Origin: a virus
Direction: 5' to 3' (one strand)
DNA: 64,000 nt
Virus record (IMG/VR): IMGVR_UViG_3300021963_000025
Location: 126,001 to 190,000 of that record
Shown: piece by piece, positions 9,511 to 20,134 of the stretch
Layout of the letters: each line of letters opens with the position of its first letter
How positions within the stretch are numbered: position 1 is the first letter of the stretch
Made by a program: the position numbers and the translations under genes
Notes under the pieces: generated by a model
Database searches by the model: none
What the model was told of the DNA's origin: nothing
Seen by the model: the letters and a program-made list of their open reading frames with translations, nothing else

Positions 9511-12500
9511 ATGAGCGCTAGCAATTCAATATCACAATTACTTGAACAGTTTCTTGAGTTAAATACTAACTCACTAGAAACATTTGCAAGAATTAATGAG
9601 GCTATCACTACTGATAAGGAAACTGTTAGTATTGACCTTTTTAATAGTAAAACAGGCAAGATGGAAACTATTCAAATACCTGCATTTGGGTATTTGAAGA
9701 GAGAAATCGATCGTTTGAATAGTAATGTGAGTTCAATTAGTGGACTTGAAGGTTCGAATGCAAATGTAAGATTAAAAGACGGTACTTTTAGAACTATTCA
9801 TACTTCTAGATTAAAAGGACCATCTCCTTCTATTACAACTCTCGCATCACCTACCCAGTTTTCAACAAAATTAAATGACTTCTTTGAAAACTTTTTAAAT
9901 CCATTACTTACAATTAATTTAGATGTAAGTAACCAAATTCCGGTGGAAACTGAAAAGGTATATGTTGAAAGATATATCTTTAATGAAAATGACCTAACTT
10001 CAATTACTGCTTTCGATGAAATTTATAAAGGAAGTAGTGAGTTAGTTTACTCTGATTTTAAAACGCAATTGACTAATAATAACTTTGTCTATTATCTAGA
10101 TTCTCAAGTTATTGATATGCCGATTAGAACGATCCAGTACACTGGATTTTTTGACGTTATTAAAATCGATAATGCCCAAAAGAATGTAGTTATTGACGGT
10201 ACAACTCAAACAAAAACTGTTAAGTTATTTACACTTAATAAATTGAGTTTTAGCGATTCAACTAAAACATTAAAAGATACTGAAACCTTAAAAACTGGAG
10301 ATTCTCTTATTGTAAACTCTGGTAATTATAGAACAAGATACCAAATCCTTTCAATTGATGGTTCTACGTCACAAGTAGAATTATTATTATTAGAGGGTTC
10401 TGAACCTATTAAACTTGGTGTTAACCAACTTGGAATTTATAAAGATGTTGATACTGATTTGAATATAGAAATCAATGTTGCATTTAACGAAAGACAGGTT
10501 ATTTTTGTTAAACCAATAGACCCTGTTTCAAAAATACCTGCTGAAGACTTTTCACCAGGGGTTGGATTCTATTCTAATGATTTAGAAATGGTTGACACTA
10601 CTGGTGCAAGAATGACCCTAGCAGAGTATTACAAAAATGAGGTTGCTGATTTTGGACAATTCCTTAAATCGCTAAAGGTAGATTACATTCCACCTGCAGC
10701 ATCTGGAATTAAACCAACGCCACCCGTTATTAATGTTGAAAACTTTAAAGTTGTTCAAGTTAATAAACACTTGACTGATAATACTACAACCGATAAAATC
10801 AAACAATTAAAGTCTGATAAATCGGCTACAGAGCAATCATTAAAACAGCTTGATGAATCTATTAAACAGAAAAAATCTCTTATTAATACTAAGAAGTTTG
10901 CATCTCAAGCAGAAAGTGATACACATAAAAATGAATTAAGTGCATTAATTACTCAAAGAGATTCTGAGTCAAAACTTTTTTCATCAGTTGTTAGTGAAAT
11001 TAAATCTTCAGCAGAATCTGCAGATTTACAAACAGCCGCTCCAAAATATAAAGTTAGAGGATTTTGGGCAGTTCCAGAACCTAAAACAATTGGAAACCAA
11101 GTATCTCAAGAAGTTGTACAATTTAAAATTAGATATCGTTACGTTTCTACATCTGGAAAAACTTCAAATGTTGACCAAATGAAATTCATTGATGCAACGA
11201 ACCAAACTGAAAAAACAGCTGCTTTTTCAAATTGGATTGAAGTTGCTGGACCAGTTCGAAAGAGAGCGATGGATTCTAATGGAAAATACACTTGGATTCT
11301 AGAAAGTGAAGAGGATGCTGATGCAATAAACTTTAACTCTTTTGATATTGCAATTAACCCTGGTGAAGTTGTTGAATTTATGATTAAATCAGTTTCAGAA
11401 GCTGGATTCCCTGCGAATCCTTTAGAATCTGACTGGTCAGCAATTCAAAAAATAGAATTCCCACAAGGAGAAGTAAACACTGACACTTTAGGGAACGTTA
11501 TTAAGACTAATGAACTTGACTTATTAAAAGTACAAATTCAACAAGACTTAGAATCTGCAGGTGTATTTAAACACGTTGGAGAATCTTTTAATGTAGGTAG
11601 CCAAACTTTTGCTCATAGTGCAAACACAATTGCTTCAGGATTTATAACTGATAATCAAGCACCGATCACCGTTTACGAAAAGTTATTGGCTCTTCAAAAT
11701 GAGGTTCTGAGCTTAAGAGCGGTTATTGAGAAAACAACTGGAGAATTGCTTGTAAGAATTATTGATGAAAATGGAAACGTCACACCAGTAACAAACCATT
11801 CAACTGTACAGTTGTTTGCAGGTTACTATAGCCAAGAAATTCCAGCAGTTAATGGAAAAGGTGCTATCGTTACTAAAAACTTTAAAATTGAATTATCAAA
11901 TACTAAAGCAACTGACCTTGAGTTAATTTCCAGAATTGTCGGAGACACTGCTCAACCTGCTCCTGTTTCTACAACAAACACTAAGTTTGGTCTTGGAACT
12001 GGAACAATAGACACAGTATACAACAGCGATTATTACACTAAAGAGGCTAGATATGATTTAGTTCCAGTAATTTATCAAAATATTAGTACGCTTAATGAAT
12101 CATATATACAAAGTGGTCCAGATCAATCATCACAATTAAAAGGACAATTCATTTATTCTAGATTTAAAAACATTGCAAATGACGATAATCTATATGTAAT
12201 TAATGAAGGTACCTTAGGAGATGGAGATATTAATACTGCAATTGATTATGGTACAAACTCTGCGTATGATAAATACGAATATGGAATTTCATATAATCTT
12301 AGTACAGTTCCACAGATTGGAACTACTGGATTTAAAAACTTTTCTGCAGTAAATGGAACTCCATATACAGGTATAACTACTAGTCCAAATGATTTTGTTT
12401 GGTCTGGAAGTTACAGTGGAATTACTCCTCAGAAAATTGCAATAGGCTCTCAAGTAACATATTCTCAATATTCAAATGGTATTTACTTACACGTTGACCA

Positions 12501-13185
12501 TCCGCTTTTACAAAGTCCAGATGGCGTAAATCCAGGTAATACTTTATTAGAAATTGCAAGTAATGGAATGGTTGGAATGCCTAAAACAGCTTCTTTAAGA
12601 GCAACTGATTTACATGGTAAAAAACAAACACCTTTTAGAGTAATTGATACTATAAGTAATACAAATATTGCAGGTTTAAGAGAAACTGGTAAAGCTGGAT
12701 TCTCCCCGGAAGACCAATACTTACTAGGTGGTCGTTCATGTGGGTCTTTCCTTTACATTTCTCCACTAAACACTAATTCATTAGTTGTAGATGCTTCTAA
12801 TAAGAGTGGTAAAAAGATAATTCCTGGAGGAAGCGCAAACGCAATAACAGTAGATTTGGTATTCCAATATCGTATGACTGATTATTATGGACCTAAAGCA
12901 TCTGGAACCGGTAGAATTGGTGGAGTTTTAGACAATACTTTTACAAATTTAAGTTATGCTAAAAAGATTGGTATTGATATAATCGATTTTGGAAATAATG
13001 ATTTTAAATTTGATGTTGAAGTAACTGCTAAATACGCTGCAGAAGGTAGAAATATTAACAATGTAACTAGTACAATGTTAACTAATTACCAAAACAATTA
13101 TGTTCCAGGAACTCGAGGAAGACGTAGATTTTTATCTGCAAGTTTCTTAAATCTTTCCTTCCCAGATATTAACCAGTACTACTAG
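9511..13185 (+). CDS. Very large virion structural protein with coiled coil and fibronectin-like part
   Basis: A 1224-residue protein. The N-terminus is helical (SISQLLEQFLELNTNSLETF); residues about 425-500 form a lysine-rich coiled coil (SDKSATEQSLKQLDESIKQ). The following stretch (FWAVPEP...VVQFKIRYRYVST) has the pattern of a fibronectin type III-like domain, and the C-terminal third is rich in G, N and T, like fibre proteins. It sits among baseplate genes and is probably an outer wedge or fibre-connector protein. Function is unknown. Its TAG stop lies inside the left arm of an inverted repeat that continues into the leader of the next gene. Confidence 0.65.
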   Translation: MSASNSISQLLEQFLELNTNSLETFARINEAITTDKETVSIDLFNSKTGKMETIQIPAFGYLKREIDRLNSNVSSISGLEGSNANVRLKDGTFRTIHTSRLKGPSPSITTLASPTQFSTKLNDFFENFLNPLLTINLDVSNQIPVETEKVYVERYIFNENDLTSITAFDEIYKGSSELVYSDFKTQLTNNNFVYYLDSQVIDMPIRTIQYTGFFDVIKIDNAQKNVVIDGTTQTKTVKLFTLNKLSFSDSTKTLKDTETLKTGDSLIVNSGNYRTRYQILSIDGSTSQVELLLLEGSEPIKLGVNQLGIYKDVDTDLNIEINVAFNERQVIFVKPIDPVSKIPAEDFSPGVGFYSNDLEMVDTTGARMTLAEYYKNEVADFGQFLKSLKVDYIPPAASGIKPTPPVINVENFKVVQVNKHLTDNTTTDKIKQLKSDKSATEQSLKQLDESIKQKKSLINTKKFASQAESDTHKNELSALITQRDSESKLFSSVVSEIKSSAESADLQTAAPKYKVRGFWAVPEPKTIGNQVSQEVVQFKIRYRYVSTSGKTSNVDQMKFIDATNQTEKTAAFSNWIEVAGPVRKRAMDSNGKYTWILESEEDADAINFNSFDIAINPGEVVEFMIKSVSEAGFPANPLESDWSAIQKIEFPQGEVNTDTLGNVIKTNELDLLKVQIQQDLESAGVFKHVGESFNVGSQTFAHSANTIASGFITDNQAPITVYEKLLALQNEVLSLRAVIEKTTGELLVRIIDENGNVTPVTNHSTVQLFAGYYSQEIPAVNGKGAIVTKNFKIELSNTKATDLELISRIVGDTAQPAPVSTTNTKFGLGTGTIDTVYNSDYYTKEARYDLVPVIYQNISTLNESYIQSGPDQSSQLKGQFIYSRFKNIANDDNLYVINEGTLGDGDINTAIDYGTNSAYDKYEYGISYNLSTVPQIGTTGFKNFSAVNGTPYTGITTSPNDFVWSGSYSGITPQKIAIGSQVTYSQYSNGIYLHVDHPLLQSPDGVNPGNTLLEIASNGMVGMPKTASLRATDLHGKKQTPFRVIDTISNTNIAGLRETGKAGFSPEDQYLLGGRSCGSFLYISPLNTNSLVVDASNKSGKKIIPGGSANAITVDLVFQYRMTDYYGPKASGTGRIGGVLDNTFTNLSYAKKIGIDIIDFGNNDFKFDVEVTAKYAAEGRNINNVTSTMLTNYQNNYVPGTRGRRRFLSASFLNLSFPDINQYY

Positions 13186-13250
13186 GAACTCTACCTCTTA
13201 TATTGTTCCATAATCTGGGATATATAATATAAATAAAAAGAGGTGTCCTA
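13183..13250 (+). repeat. Imperfect inverted repeat around the late promoter of the giant protein gene
   Basis: TAGGA..ACCTCTT (13183-13199) pairs with AAGAGGT.TCCTA (13238-13250). The right arm ends one base before the ATG at 13252. A late promoter lies inside, so only read-through RNA would contain both arms. Confidence 0.45.
13219..13235 (+). promoter_or_regulatory. Late promoter with exact TATAAATA
   Basis: GATATATAAT at 13219 is followed by TATAAATA at 13228-13235, an exact T4 late consensus. The next ATG is 33 bases from the G. Confidence 0.65.
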
Positions 13251-13251
13251 A

Positions 13252-16200
13252 ATGGCTGCAATTAATACAAGTGCTGTAAACAATTCAATAGATAATAAAT
13301 CTTTTGCTTTATTAAGAACAAACCCAAAGTTAACAAGTAACTCAAAGTTACTTGTTAACTCAAATGGTGATTTATTCTTGAGTTCTTTCAGAGCAAATAA
13401 AGAACTTTCTAAAATTGAGTATCAAAAATATGAAGTTAAATCTTCGGGAGTATATTCAATTGACATTGCTAATTTTTATAAACAACTTCCTCTAACTCAA
13501 AGATACGAAACTCTTCGATCATCTTCAGATATTACCCTATTTTCTGATTATGAATTTCAATATGAAGACCAGTATCAGTACGGTGCTATTCAAAACATTA
13601 CTAAATTATATGACGAGCAGTACAAGATATTTGCTCCAATTTGGCTTGAAAAACAAATACCTTCTAAATTTGTAGTTTACAGAATTGAAGATGTTGATTT
13701 TAAGACTGATTATACTGAAGATACTGTTGGACAAAATTCTAGGATTTTAGAACTTCTTAAAAATGCAACAATAATTAAAACATTTGACTTGGGTAAATCT
13801 TCAAAAATTGGAGAATACTTAAATACACACGTCAATGATAAAAGATTTCCAAACTCATTACTTACAGTAAACTTTAAGGAGGGTTCTCAATCGACATTTA
13901 ATGGTATTGATATTGTTAATGGCGGATTTGTTAATAAATCTGAACAATTAGATAGAGATTATATTCAAGTTGATTATCCTGAAATTTTTAGCAATCAAAC
14001 AATTACGAATGGATTTGAAAGAAATGGAATTGTTTCTGCTAATATAATTAACTTAGAGTTCCTATTTGATGATTATACTGCAGAAAACTATAAAATCTAC
14101 AGATACTTCGGTATCTATGTAGATGATATTAATGAAGGAAACTTTGGCTCTATAGGACTTGATAATTATGGGCAATTGAGTGTTGAGTATACTACTTATA
14201 AAACTCTTTATGACCTTTCTCAATCAATATTTCCTTTAACAGATATCGATATGTTCCCTGGAACTGATCAATTTCAAATTCCAACCTTACAATATCTTAA
14301 AGATAAATCTGGTAATTTTTATAACATTAAAAATTCATCTGCTAAATTAATTGATGCTGGAGACCCTGGTTTAAATATACCAGAAATATGGTCTTATAAG
14401 TTTTTAATATCTCCAAACAATACCACTGCTGAATCTTTTATTGGATGGGCAAAAAATGGTAAAAAAATAACGGCAGATTTAAAGCAACCAAGTTACAAAG
14501 GATTTCTTAAAGTAACTGTAAAAGATGTTCCAAGCCCTAATGATAAAATCTTTATTGGAGACAGAACTGAGCTTGAAATTTCACAATACAATTTAGGAGA
14601 CTATGTTGTGATTGCAGATTCTACACTACTTCCAGGTAGGGCAGATGGTAATAAATTCTCAAATCAAGGAAGCTTACAACAAATTGCAATTGCTCTTGCG
14701 TCTGCAATTAACAATGGAGAAATCATAACTTATAAAACAAAGGTTGTTGACACTTCGATAATTATTGAAGAGATAGTTAATGGAAATAAAAGAAGACAGA
14801 CTGGATTTGGAATATACAATCTAAATTTGGTTGATTGGATTGAAGTTGCAAATGGAGAGTCTAATGATATTGGGCTAAATGCATATATTCCTAATGACTG
14901 GAATATATGGACGACTATTGCAGGTTCAGTTGAAGGACAGGGAATCCTTGTTAAATCTTCAGAAATTGGAAATGTACAGGTTGGAGAATACTTAAAGCAA
15001 AAAGATTCTGATAAATTTGTTAGAATTATAGAAATTGACCAAGACCCATTTGACACTGACTACTATAGAGTTATTTTAGACAAACCTACAAAACTTTCGA
15101 ATGATAAAGTATATGAAGTTTACGATGAATATAAAACAGTTCATGGTAGATTTGCTGCGTATGACTTTAAAGATTTTGATTTTGATTTTTACTCAACTAG
15201 AAATTCAAACTTAGGAGACCTTGTATATGATGTGTACAAAAATCCTGCATATTTAGGATGGCAAATTACACCTGAAGAACCAGAATTTTTAACAGTAGAT
15301 GCTCAATCATTCTATTCAGGTCTTAGAGATATTTTATCAGGTGAAACTTCAAAGGCAGTTGTTAAAACTGAATTACTAAATGAGTATGACCGTCTTAAAG
15401 AAAACAGTCTTAAGGAAACTGCTCTTTTAAGTAGAATGGTTCCTACAATCTGTAAATATGAACTTAAAAATGCATCTAATGCTAGAAATTTACCATACAT
15501 TTTAAATGTTAATGAGGCATTTGGAGATGACAATTTATCGCCAAATATAGAACTGGATTCAAAGAGAAATATTGAGTTCCTAAATATGGAGCATTTTCAT
15601 CTAAATAGGATTCCAACAAATATATTAAGTACTAGAAGAGACCTAAATAATTATTTAGATTTTGCGGCCGATGGTGGACTAACGATTGATAAATTAAAAG
15701 ACACTAATTTTAACTACTTTGATAAGCATTTTAATTGGACTGGTTATTTTGACCAATTAGCTTTAAACTCACAGGGATCTAATGGAAAATGGCATAATAA
15801 TACCTATAAGAAATTATGGTCTAAGTTTGATATTGGTAATTTCGAAAAAAACTCATCAACTGTTTTTAGAGGTCTTCGATACGTATTTCAAAAAAGAAAA
15901 GAACTTGTTAATGAAATTCCAACTGAATTTTTAAAAGGAATTGACATTAGCGATTATAAATTTGGTTCATATCTTTCGTATAATACCGGACAAGACATTA
16001 CATCAAATTCAATAGTATTTAACTGTGTTAAAAATGACAAGTTTAAATTTATTTGTGTTAACATCGAATTAAACGTTGTTCAAAATGATATAGCAGAAGA
16101 TGAACTAAATAGATATTTATTATACACTCTAAATGATATTGAATTTGGAGGAATCACAATTAACACATTGATTCCTTTTCGTATTGATTTTGCAGGAGCA

Positions 16201-17757
16201 ACCCCAGATCTAGATCCGGATGTTCCTTTTATTATCAAAGCATCAGATATATCAATTCAAGATGGAACTGCAAAATTTACTGAATTGATTAAAAGAAATT
16301 CTTTAGGAGAATATTCATGGATATATTTTGACTTATCAGGCGTAACTTATGCGGTAAAAGTAACCGATGTTATAGATGATACTTCAATACTGGTAAGTGG
16401 ACATCCTTGGGAATTTGATACAAATTTAGATCCGCCAGCACCACCGGTTGGAGCAATTCGATTAGCTCCTCAATTTATGGGTCTAGTTCCAGAAACAGGA
16501 CCTTTTAATTATTCACAAGGAGGTGCCAATGAATTTGCTAACTTATTAGATTCGATAAGTGCCTACAAATATTCTAAAAGATTTAATTCTTTTGAACAAG
16601 TAAACTATATTACTATTGCTGAAGATGGAACTCAATCAAATAATGATTTTGTTCTTTCGGTAGAGTCAGGAGTTGATGTTGTTAAACCTTCAATTGTTCA
16701 ACCAGCAGCAGACCCAGAAAGACCAAAGGCATATAGACTATCTTCAAATCAAATTGGAAATGTTATTGAAGACAGGGAAGATGGTGGATACGCTACTATT
16801 TTGCGAAGAATGAATGGAGACTACAATCCTATTTTTAATGACATAGTAACATTCTCCGACATTAATTCAGAGAATAAAATCGATCCAGATGTTCCAAATG
16901 CCGGGTTAATAACATACAATGTATTAAATGGGAAAGGAATCTCGTTTGATTCTTTTAAAGAAAACACAAACAACTATGGTTTTATTAGCAACTATTTTTA
17001 TCATAAAGTTAATGAGCAAGACTCGAAAAACATATTAAAACTTTCGCAAACAACTGATAAATTACCGTTGTACCCATTAATTGGTGAGATTGCAATTGAT
17101 AAAAAAGACATTAATGTTTTTAAATCAAAGTATTCAAAAAACTATTTTACAAGAGCCTTAAGTGCTGGAGAATCTGAAACAACAAATGGAACCTTAAGTC
17201 CTGTAGAAAAGAAAACTTTTATGACATCAACTATCATGAAGGTTCGAGATACGTATGACATAACGAAGTTTGATAATACCCAAGAGGCTACTATTGAAGC
17301 ATTGGATAAAATAAGATTTGCACAATCAAATGTAACATCAATACATTGGGTTGAGGATAAATCTCAAGTTATTGCAGATTTTTATTTACCAACTGCAATC
17401 TTAAATGAATTAGTTGAAGATGGTATTGAACAACAATTTAGAAGATATGTTAATGCTGCAAATTCGTATGGAGATAAGTCTTCGCTAAAAGACGATCTTC
17501 AAATATATTCAAAGTCAAATATATCTCCTCGTTTTATTATTGATTCGATTAAAATTTATGGAATTGAGGCCAAAGGATTAGAAACTAATTTTGTTTCAGT
17601 TACACAGACTTCACAATTAACAAATGATAATTATAGAGAGTTAACTAATTTTAACATTCAAAGTTATCAAAATGATGGTTTGAGTTTTAGACTAATATAT
17701 AATAAAAAGCTTGGATATTCATATAACTTCAAGGTACACGTTAAAATACAAGCATAA
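13252..17757 (+). CDS. Giant virion structural protein (1501 residues, unknown)
   Basis: The largest gene of the window. It is beta-rich with many short aromatic strands, no membrane segment and no long coiled coil, so it is unlikely to be a tape measure. Repeated Asp/Asn-rich turns and a C-terminus ending KLGYSYNFKVHVKIQA suggest a large baseplate-periphery or sheath-associated protein. The start ATG follows AGGTGTCCTAA and has its own late promoter 33 bases upstream. An inverted repeat covers the leader. I do not recognise the family. Confidence 0.65.
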   Translation: MAAINTSAVNNSIDNKSFALLRTNPKLTSNSKLLVNSNGDLFLSSFRANKELSKIEYQKYEVKSSGVYSIDIANFYKQLPLTQRYETLRSSSDITLFSDYEFQYEDQYQYGAIQNITKLYDEQYKIFAPIWLEKQIPSKFVVYRIEDVDFKTDYTEDTVGQNSRILELLKNATIIKTFDLGKSSKIGEYLNTHVNDKRFPNSLLTVNFKEGSQSTFNGIDIVNGGFVNKSEQLDRDYIQVDYPEIFSNQTITNGFERNGIVSANIINLEFLFDDYTAENYKIYRYFGIYVDDINEGNFGSIGLDNYGQLSVEYTTYKTLYDLSQSIFPLTDIDMFPGTDQFQIPTLQYLKDKSGNFYNIKNSSAKLIDAGDPGLNIPEIWSYKFLISPNNTTAESFIGWAKNGKKITADLKQPSYKGFLKVTVKDVPSPNDKIFIGDRTELEISQYNLGDYVVIADSTLLPGRADGNKFSNQGSLQQIAIALASAINNGEIITYKTKVVDTSIIIEEIVNGNKRRQTGFGIYNLNLVDWIEVANGESNDIGLNAYIPNDWNIWTTIAGSVEGQGILVKSSEIGNVQVGEYLKQKDSDKFVRIIEIDQDPFDTDYYRVILDKPTKLSNDKVYEVYDEYKTVHGRFAAYDFKDFDFDFYSTRNSNLGDLVYDVYKNPAYLGWQITPEEPEFLTVDAQSFYSGLRDILSGETSKAVVKTELLNEYDRLKENSLKETALLSRMVPTICKYELKNASNARNLPYILNVNEAFGDDNLSPNIELDSKRNIEFLNMEHFHLNRIPTNILSTRRDLNNYLDFAADGGLTIDKLKDTNFNYFDKHFNWTGYFDQLALNSQGSNGKWHNNTYKKLWSKFDIGNFEKNSSTVFRGLRYVFQKRKELVNEIPTEFLKGIDISDYKFGSYLSYNTGQDITSNSIVFNCVKNDKFKFICVNIELNVVQNDIAEDELNRYLLYTLNDIEFGGITINTLIPFRIDFAGATPDLDPDVPFIIKASDISIQDGTAKFTELIKRNSLGEYSWIYFDLSGVTYAVKVTDVIDDTSILVSGHPWEFDTNLDPPAPPVGAIRLAPQFMGLVPETGPFNYSQGGANEFANLLDSISAYKYSKRFNSFEQVNYITIAEDGTQSNNDFVLSVESGVDVVKPSIVQPAADPERPKAYRLSSNQIGNVIEDREDGGYATILRRMNGDYNPIFNDIVTFSDINSENKIDPDVPNAGLITYNVLNGKGISFDSFKENTNNYGFISNYFYHKVNEQDSKNILKLSQTTDKLPLYPLIGEIAIDKKDINVFKSKYSKNYFTRALSAGESETTNGTLSPVEKKTFMTSTIMKVRDTYDITKFDNTQEATIEALDKIRFAQSNVTSIHWVEDKSQVIADFYLPTAILNELVEDGIEQQFRRYVNAANSYGDKSSLKDDLQIYSKSNISPRFIIDSIKIYGIEAKGLETNFVSVTQTSQLTNDNYRELTNFNIQSYQNDGLSFRLIYNKKLGYSYNFKVHVKIQA

Positions 17758-17760
17758 TTA

Positions 17761-20106
17761 ATGGCTATTAATATAAAAGAACTTTTTGTAACCGACCTCG
17801 ATCCAAATAGTGGTGCCTGGTGGTCTAAAGACAAGGTCGATAAGATTAATTATAATTTTTATCTGCTTTCAAATGGAGGTATGCCAGGACCTCAGGGAAC
17901 TATTGGAGTAGATGGTGGATTTGGTCCTATAGGAGCACAAGGAGCCACCGGATATCAAGGACAGCAGGGATACCAGGGACCCCAGGGAGCAGGAAGTTTA
18001 AATGATTGGGTTCTATTTCCAGAGACTAATGGTTTTCCGGGATACTTATTTCCTAGGAAAAATCCCATCGCAGATACTCAATCAGCTCCAGTTTCATTGA
18101 GAATAGGATATTTAGATGCAGACACAGAATATCTTATCGGAGCGGATCCACAAGAGCCTGTTCAAATTGTAAAAACACCAGATAGTTCTTGGGTTAATTA
18201 TAGAGTTGAATTTGATAACAATATAAGTGGTTACAATTTTAGTTTTAAAGGTGCTATTAACTTAGACCCGAGATTTGAAATTTCACCAGATATTACAAGT
18301 GCTGATTTTAAAATTGTGCATACTGCGCAAACTATAATATTTAGAACCGGATTAACTCTTGGTTCATTAGTCGATGCTATCAAAATAACCGACTCTCAAA
18401 TTACTATTAATACTGGAGGAAGTACTGGACCTGCTTTTAATTTAAGTAATATTTCAGGTAAATTTACAAAATCCGAAGATCAATTTAGATACACTCCAGG
18501 AGCTGCTGCAAATAAAGTTCTAGTTTCAACAAATATTCAAGGAGATTTAGAATGGAAAAACATCAAGGATGTTTTTGGAACGTTTCCAATAGGTTCTATA
18601 ATTTCAATTAGACCTAGTGAATTTATACCTGCTCATTTTTGGTTAGATGATTCAATTAGTGTAACTGCAGGTTCTCCATTAAATAATATCTATGGTAGAG
18701 GAAAGGCTGGAACTGATTATGAAGGATGGTACCTTTGTAATGGTGAAACTTGGGAAACTTTGCAAGGATTTAATCAATATTTAACACCAAATCTAAATAA
18801 TTTTAGTTACACTATAGATGATAATGGAGATGTTCAAAATCCAGTTATAATTTCTGAAGGTGAGCCTGTTTTAATTGGAGGATATGACATGAGAATTACA
18901 GCAATTCCTGATGCTAATGGAATATATTCAGTAGGGTACTCAACTCCATTTCCAAATAATGATACATCACCAGGTGGTAGTACAATTTCAATGGATACTG
19001 GCGGTGCATATTATACAAGTCGAATGATTCATATAGTTTATCTAGAAGATCCGAATTTAAAATGGTCAAACACTGGAGTTTATATACCACCGGCTGCTAC
19101 AACTACAATAACATTGACATTACCATTAGCATCGAGTACTCTATGCAGTGAGCCAGTCACAACGTATTATAGTTGGACAGGGCCTGATGAAGTTACATGG
19201 AACACGTTTACTCCGCTTTCATCGTACAGTTTATTTAATTTTGGAACAACAAACTTTGCTCCAGTAGGATGGTACATAAATGTAGATGGATATCCAATAT
19301 ATTGGGATGGTACTAGTTTTATACAAAGAGGAACTACTTGCGTTAGTGCTCCACCCCCTAACTATACACCAAATCTTAGATATAGTGCATTAATAGATGA
19401 TTTAAACGGACCAATATCTGCTATGGGAGGAACTCTTATTTATCTTGATATGAGTAACCCAACAGGTCTTGTAACATCATTAGATCAGGCAACCGGTTTA
19501 GTATGGTCTGATGACCAATTAGTATACCCTGTTGGAGATCCGGCTCCTAGCGGTTGGTACCGTGATATAAATACAGGAGTTAGAAGATACTGGAATGGAA
19601 ATTCTTTCACAGCAAATTCAGTATCATTTACTGAAGATTATGTGCATTTTGTTTATGGACCTTCTTTAGAAGGTTTCCCAGAATATGGTTATGCTAACGT
19701 TAACACAAATCCAAGTTCAGGAAATTATCAAAATAGCCAGTGTGCTGTGCAATCGCCTACTGATAGACAATCACAAATAACGTATGTTGCTGGAAATGGT
19801 CCTTTATTAATAAATGCACCGTCTGGGAATTCAATGACAGTATCTGTTGCTGGTTATGATTCTGCTTTATATGTTTCAATTGGTTGGTTACCGCCTCTTA
19901 TGGATATTGATGGAACTGTACTTGCAACACCGCCATTAATTAATATAAAAGACCAATTTAAACCGGGCTCAACAACTTTAAAATACAAATTTGCATATAT
20001 GGATTTTTATTCAGGAAATCCAGGAGAACCTGGAGAATATTATGGCATAATTAGTGCAACAGGAATTGGAGCAACTGGAAAAATATCAGCAACATACGGT
20101 TGCTAA
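17761..20106 (+). CDS. Collagen-repeat tail fibre A with two DUF2510-like modules
   Basis: A 781-residue fibre protein. The N-terminus (residues 1-40) has the anchor KVDKINYNFYLLSNGG shared with two downstream paralogues, followed by collagen-type G-X-Y repeats at about 41-80 (GPQGTIGVDGG and similar). A mid-protein domain carries GWYLCNGETW, a hallmark of tail-collar tips. Two short modules (about 500-522 and 594-615) read PVGWY...PIYWDGTSF and PSGWY...RRYWNGNSF, matching the DUF2510 pattern. It is probably a trimeric adsorption fibre. The C-terminal 150 residues are unlike those of its paralogues, as expected of a receptor-binding end. Confidence 0.72.
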   Translation: MAINIKELFVTDLDPNSGAWWSKDKVDKINYNFYLLSNGGMPGPQGTIGVDGGFGPIGAQGATGYQGQQGYQGPQGAGSLNDWVLFPETNGFPGYLFPRKNPIADTQSAPVSLRIGYLDADTEYLIGADPQEPVQIVKTPDSSWVNYRVEFDNNISGYNFSFKGAINLDPRFEISPDITSADFKIVHTAQTIIFRTGLTLGSLVDAIKITDSQITINTGGSTGPAFNLSNISGKFTKSEDQFRYTPGAAANKVLVSTNIQGDLEWKNIKDVFGTFPIGSIISIRPSEFIPAHFWLDDSISVTAGSPLNNIYGRGKAGTDYEGWYLCNGETWETLQGFNQYLTPNLNNFSYTIDDNGDVQNPVIISEGEPVLIGGYDMRITAIPDANGIYSVGYSTPFPNNDTSPGGSTISMDTGGAYYTSRMIHIVYLEDPNLKWSNTGVYIPPAATTTITLTLPLASSTLCSEPVTTYYSWTGPDEVTWNTFTPLSSYSLFNFGTTNFAPVGWYINVDGYPIYWDGTSFIQRGTTCVSAPPPNYTPNLRYSALIDDLNGPISAMGGTLIYLDMSNPTGLVTSLDQATGLVWSDDQLVYPVGDPAPSGWYRDINTGVRRYWNGNSFTANSVSFTEDYVHFVYGPSLEGFPEYGYANVNTNPSSGNYQNSQCAVQSPTDRQSQITYVAGNGPLLINAPSGNSMTVSVAGYDSALYVSIGWLPPLMDIDGTVLATPPLINIKDQFKPGSTTLKYKFAYMDFYSGNPGEPGEYYGIISATGIGATGKISATYGC

Positions 20107-20134
20107 TTGTAATTAAAATAATATATAGTCTTAT

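Noticed and set aside
13252-17757. Tape-measure protein
   Set aside because: Although very long, it is beta-rich and lacks long helices or membrane segments, and the upstream context is baseplate.
17880-18000. Low-complexity tandem DNA repeat
   Set aside because: The repeat is explained by collagen-type G-X-Y coding and is not a separate element.
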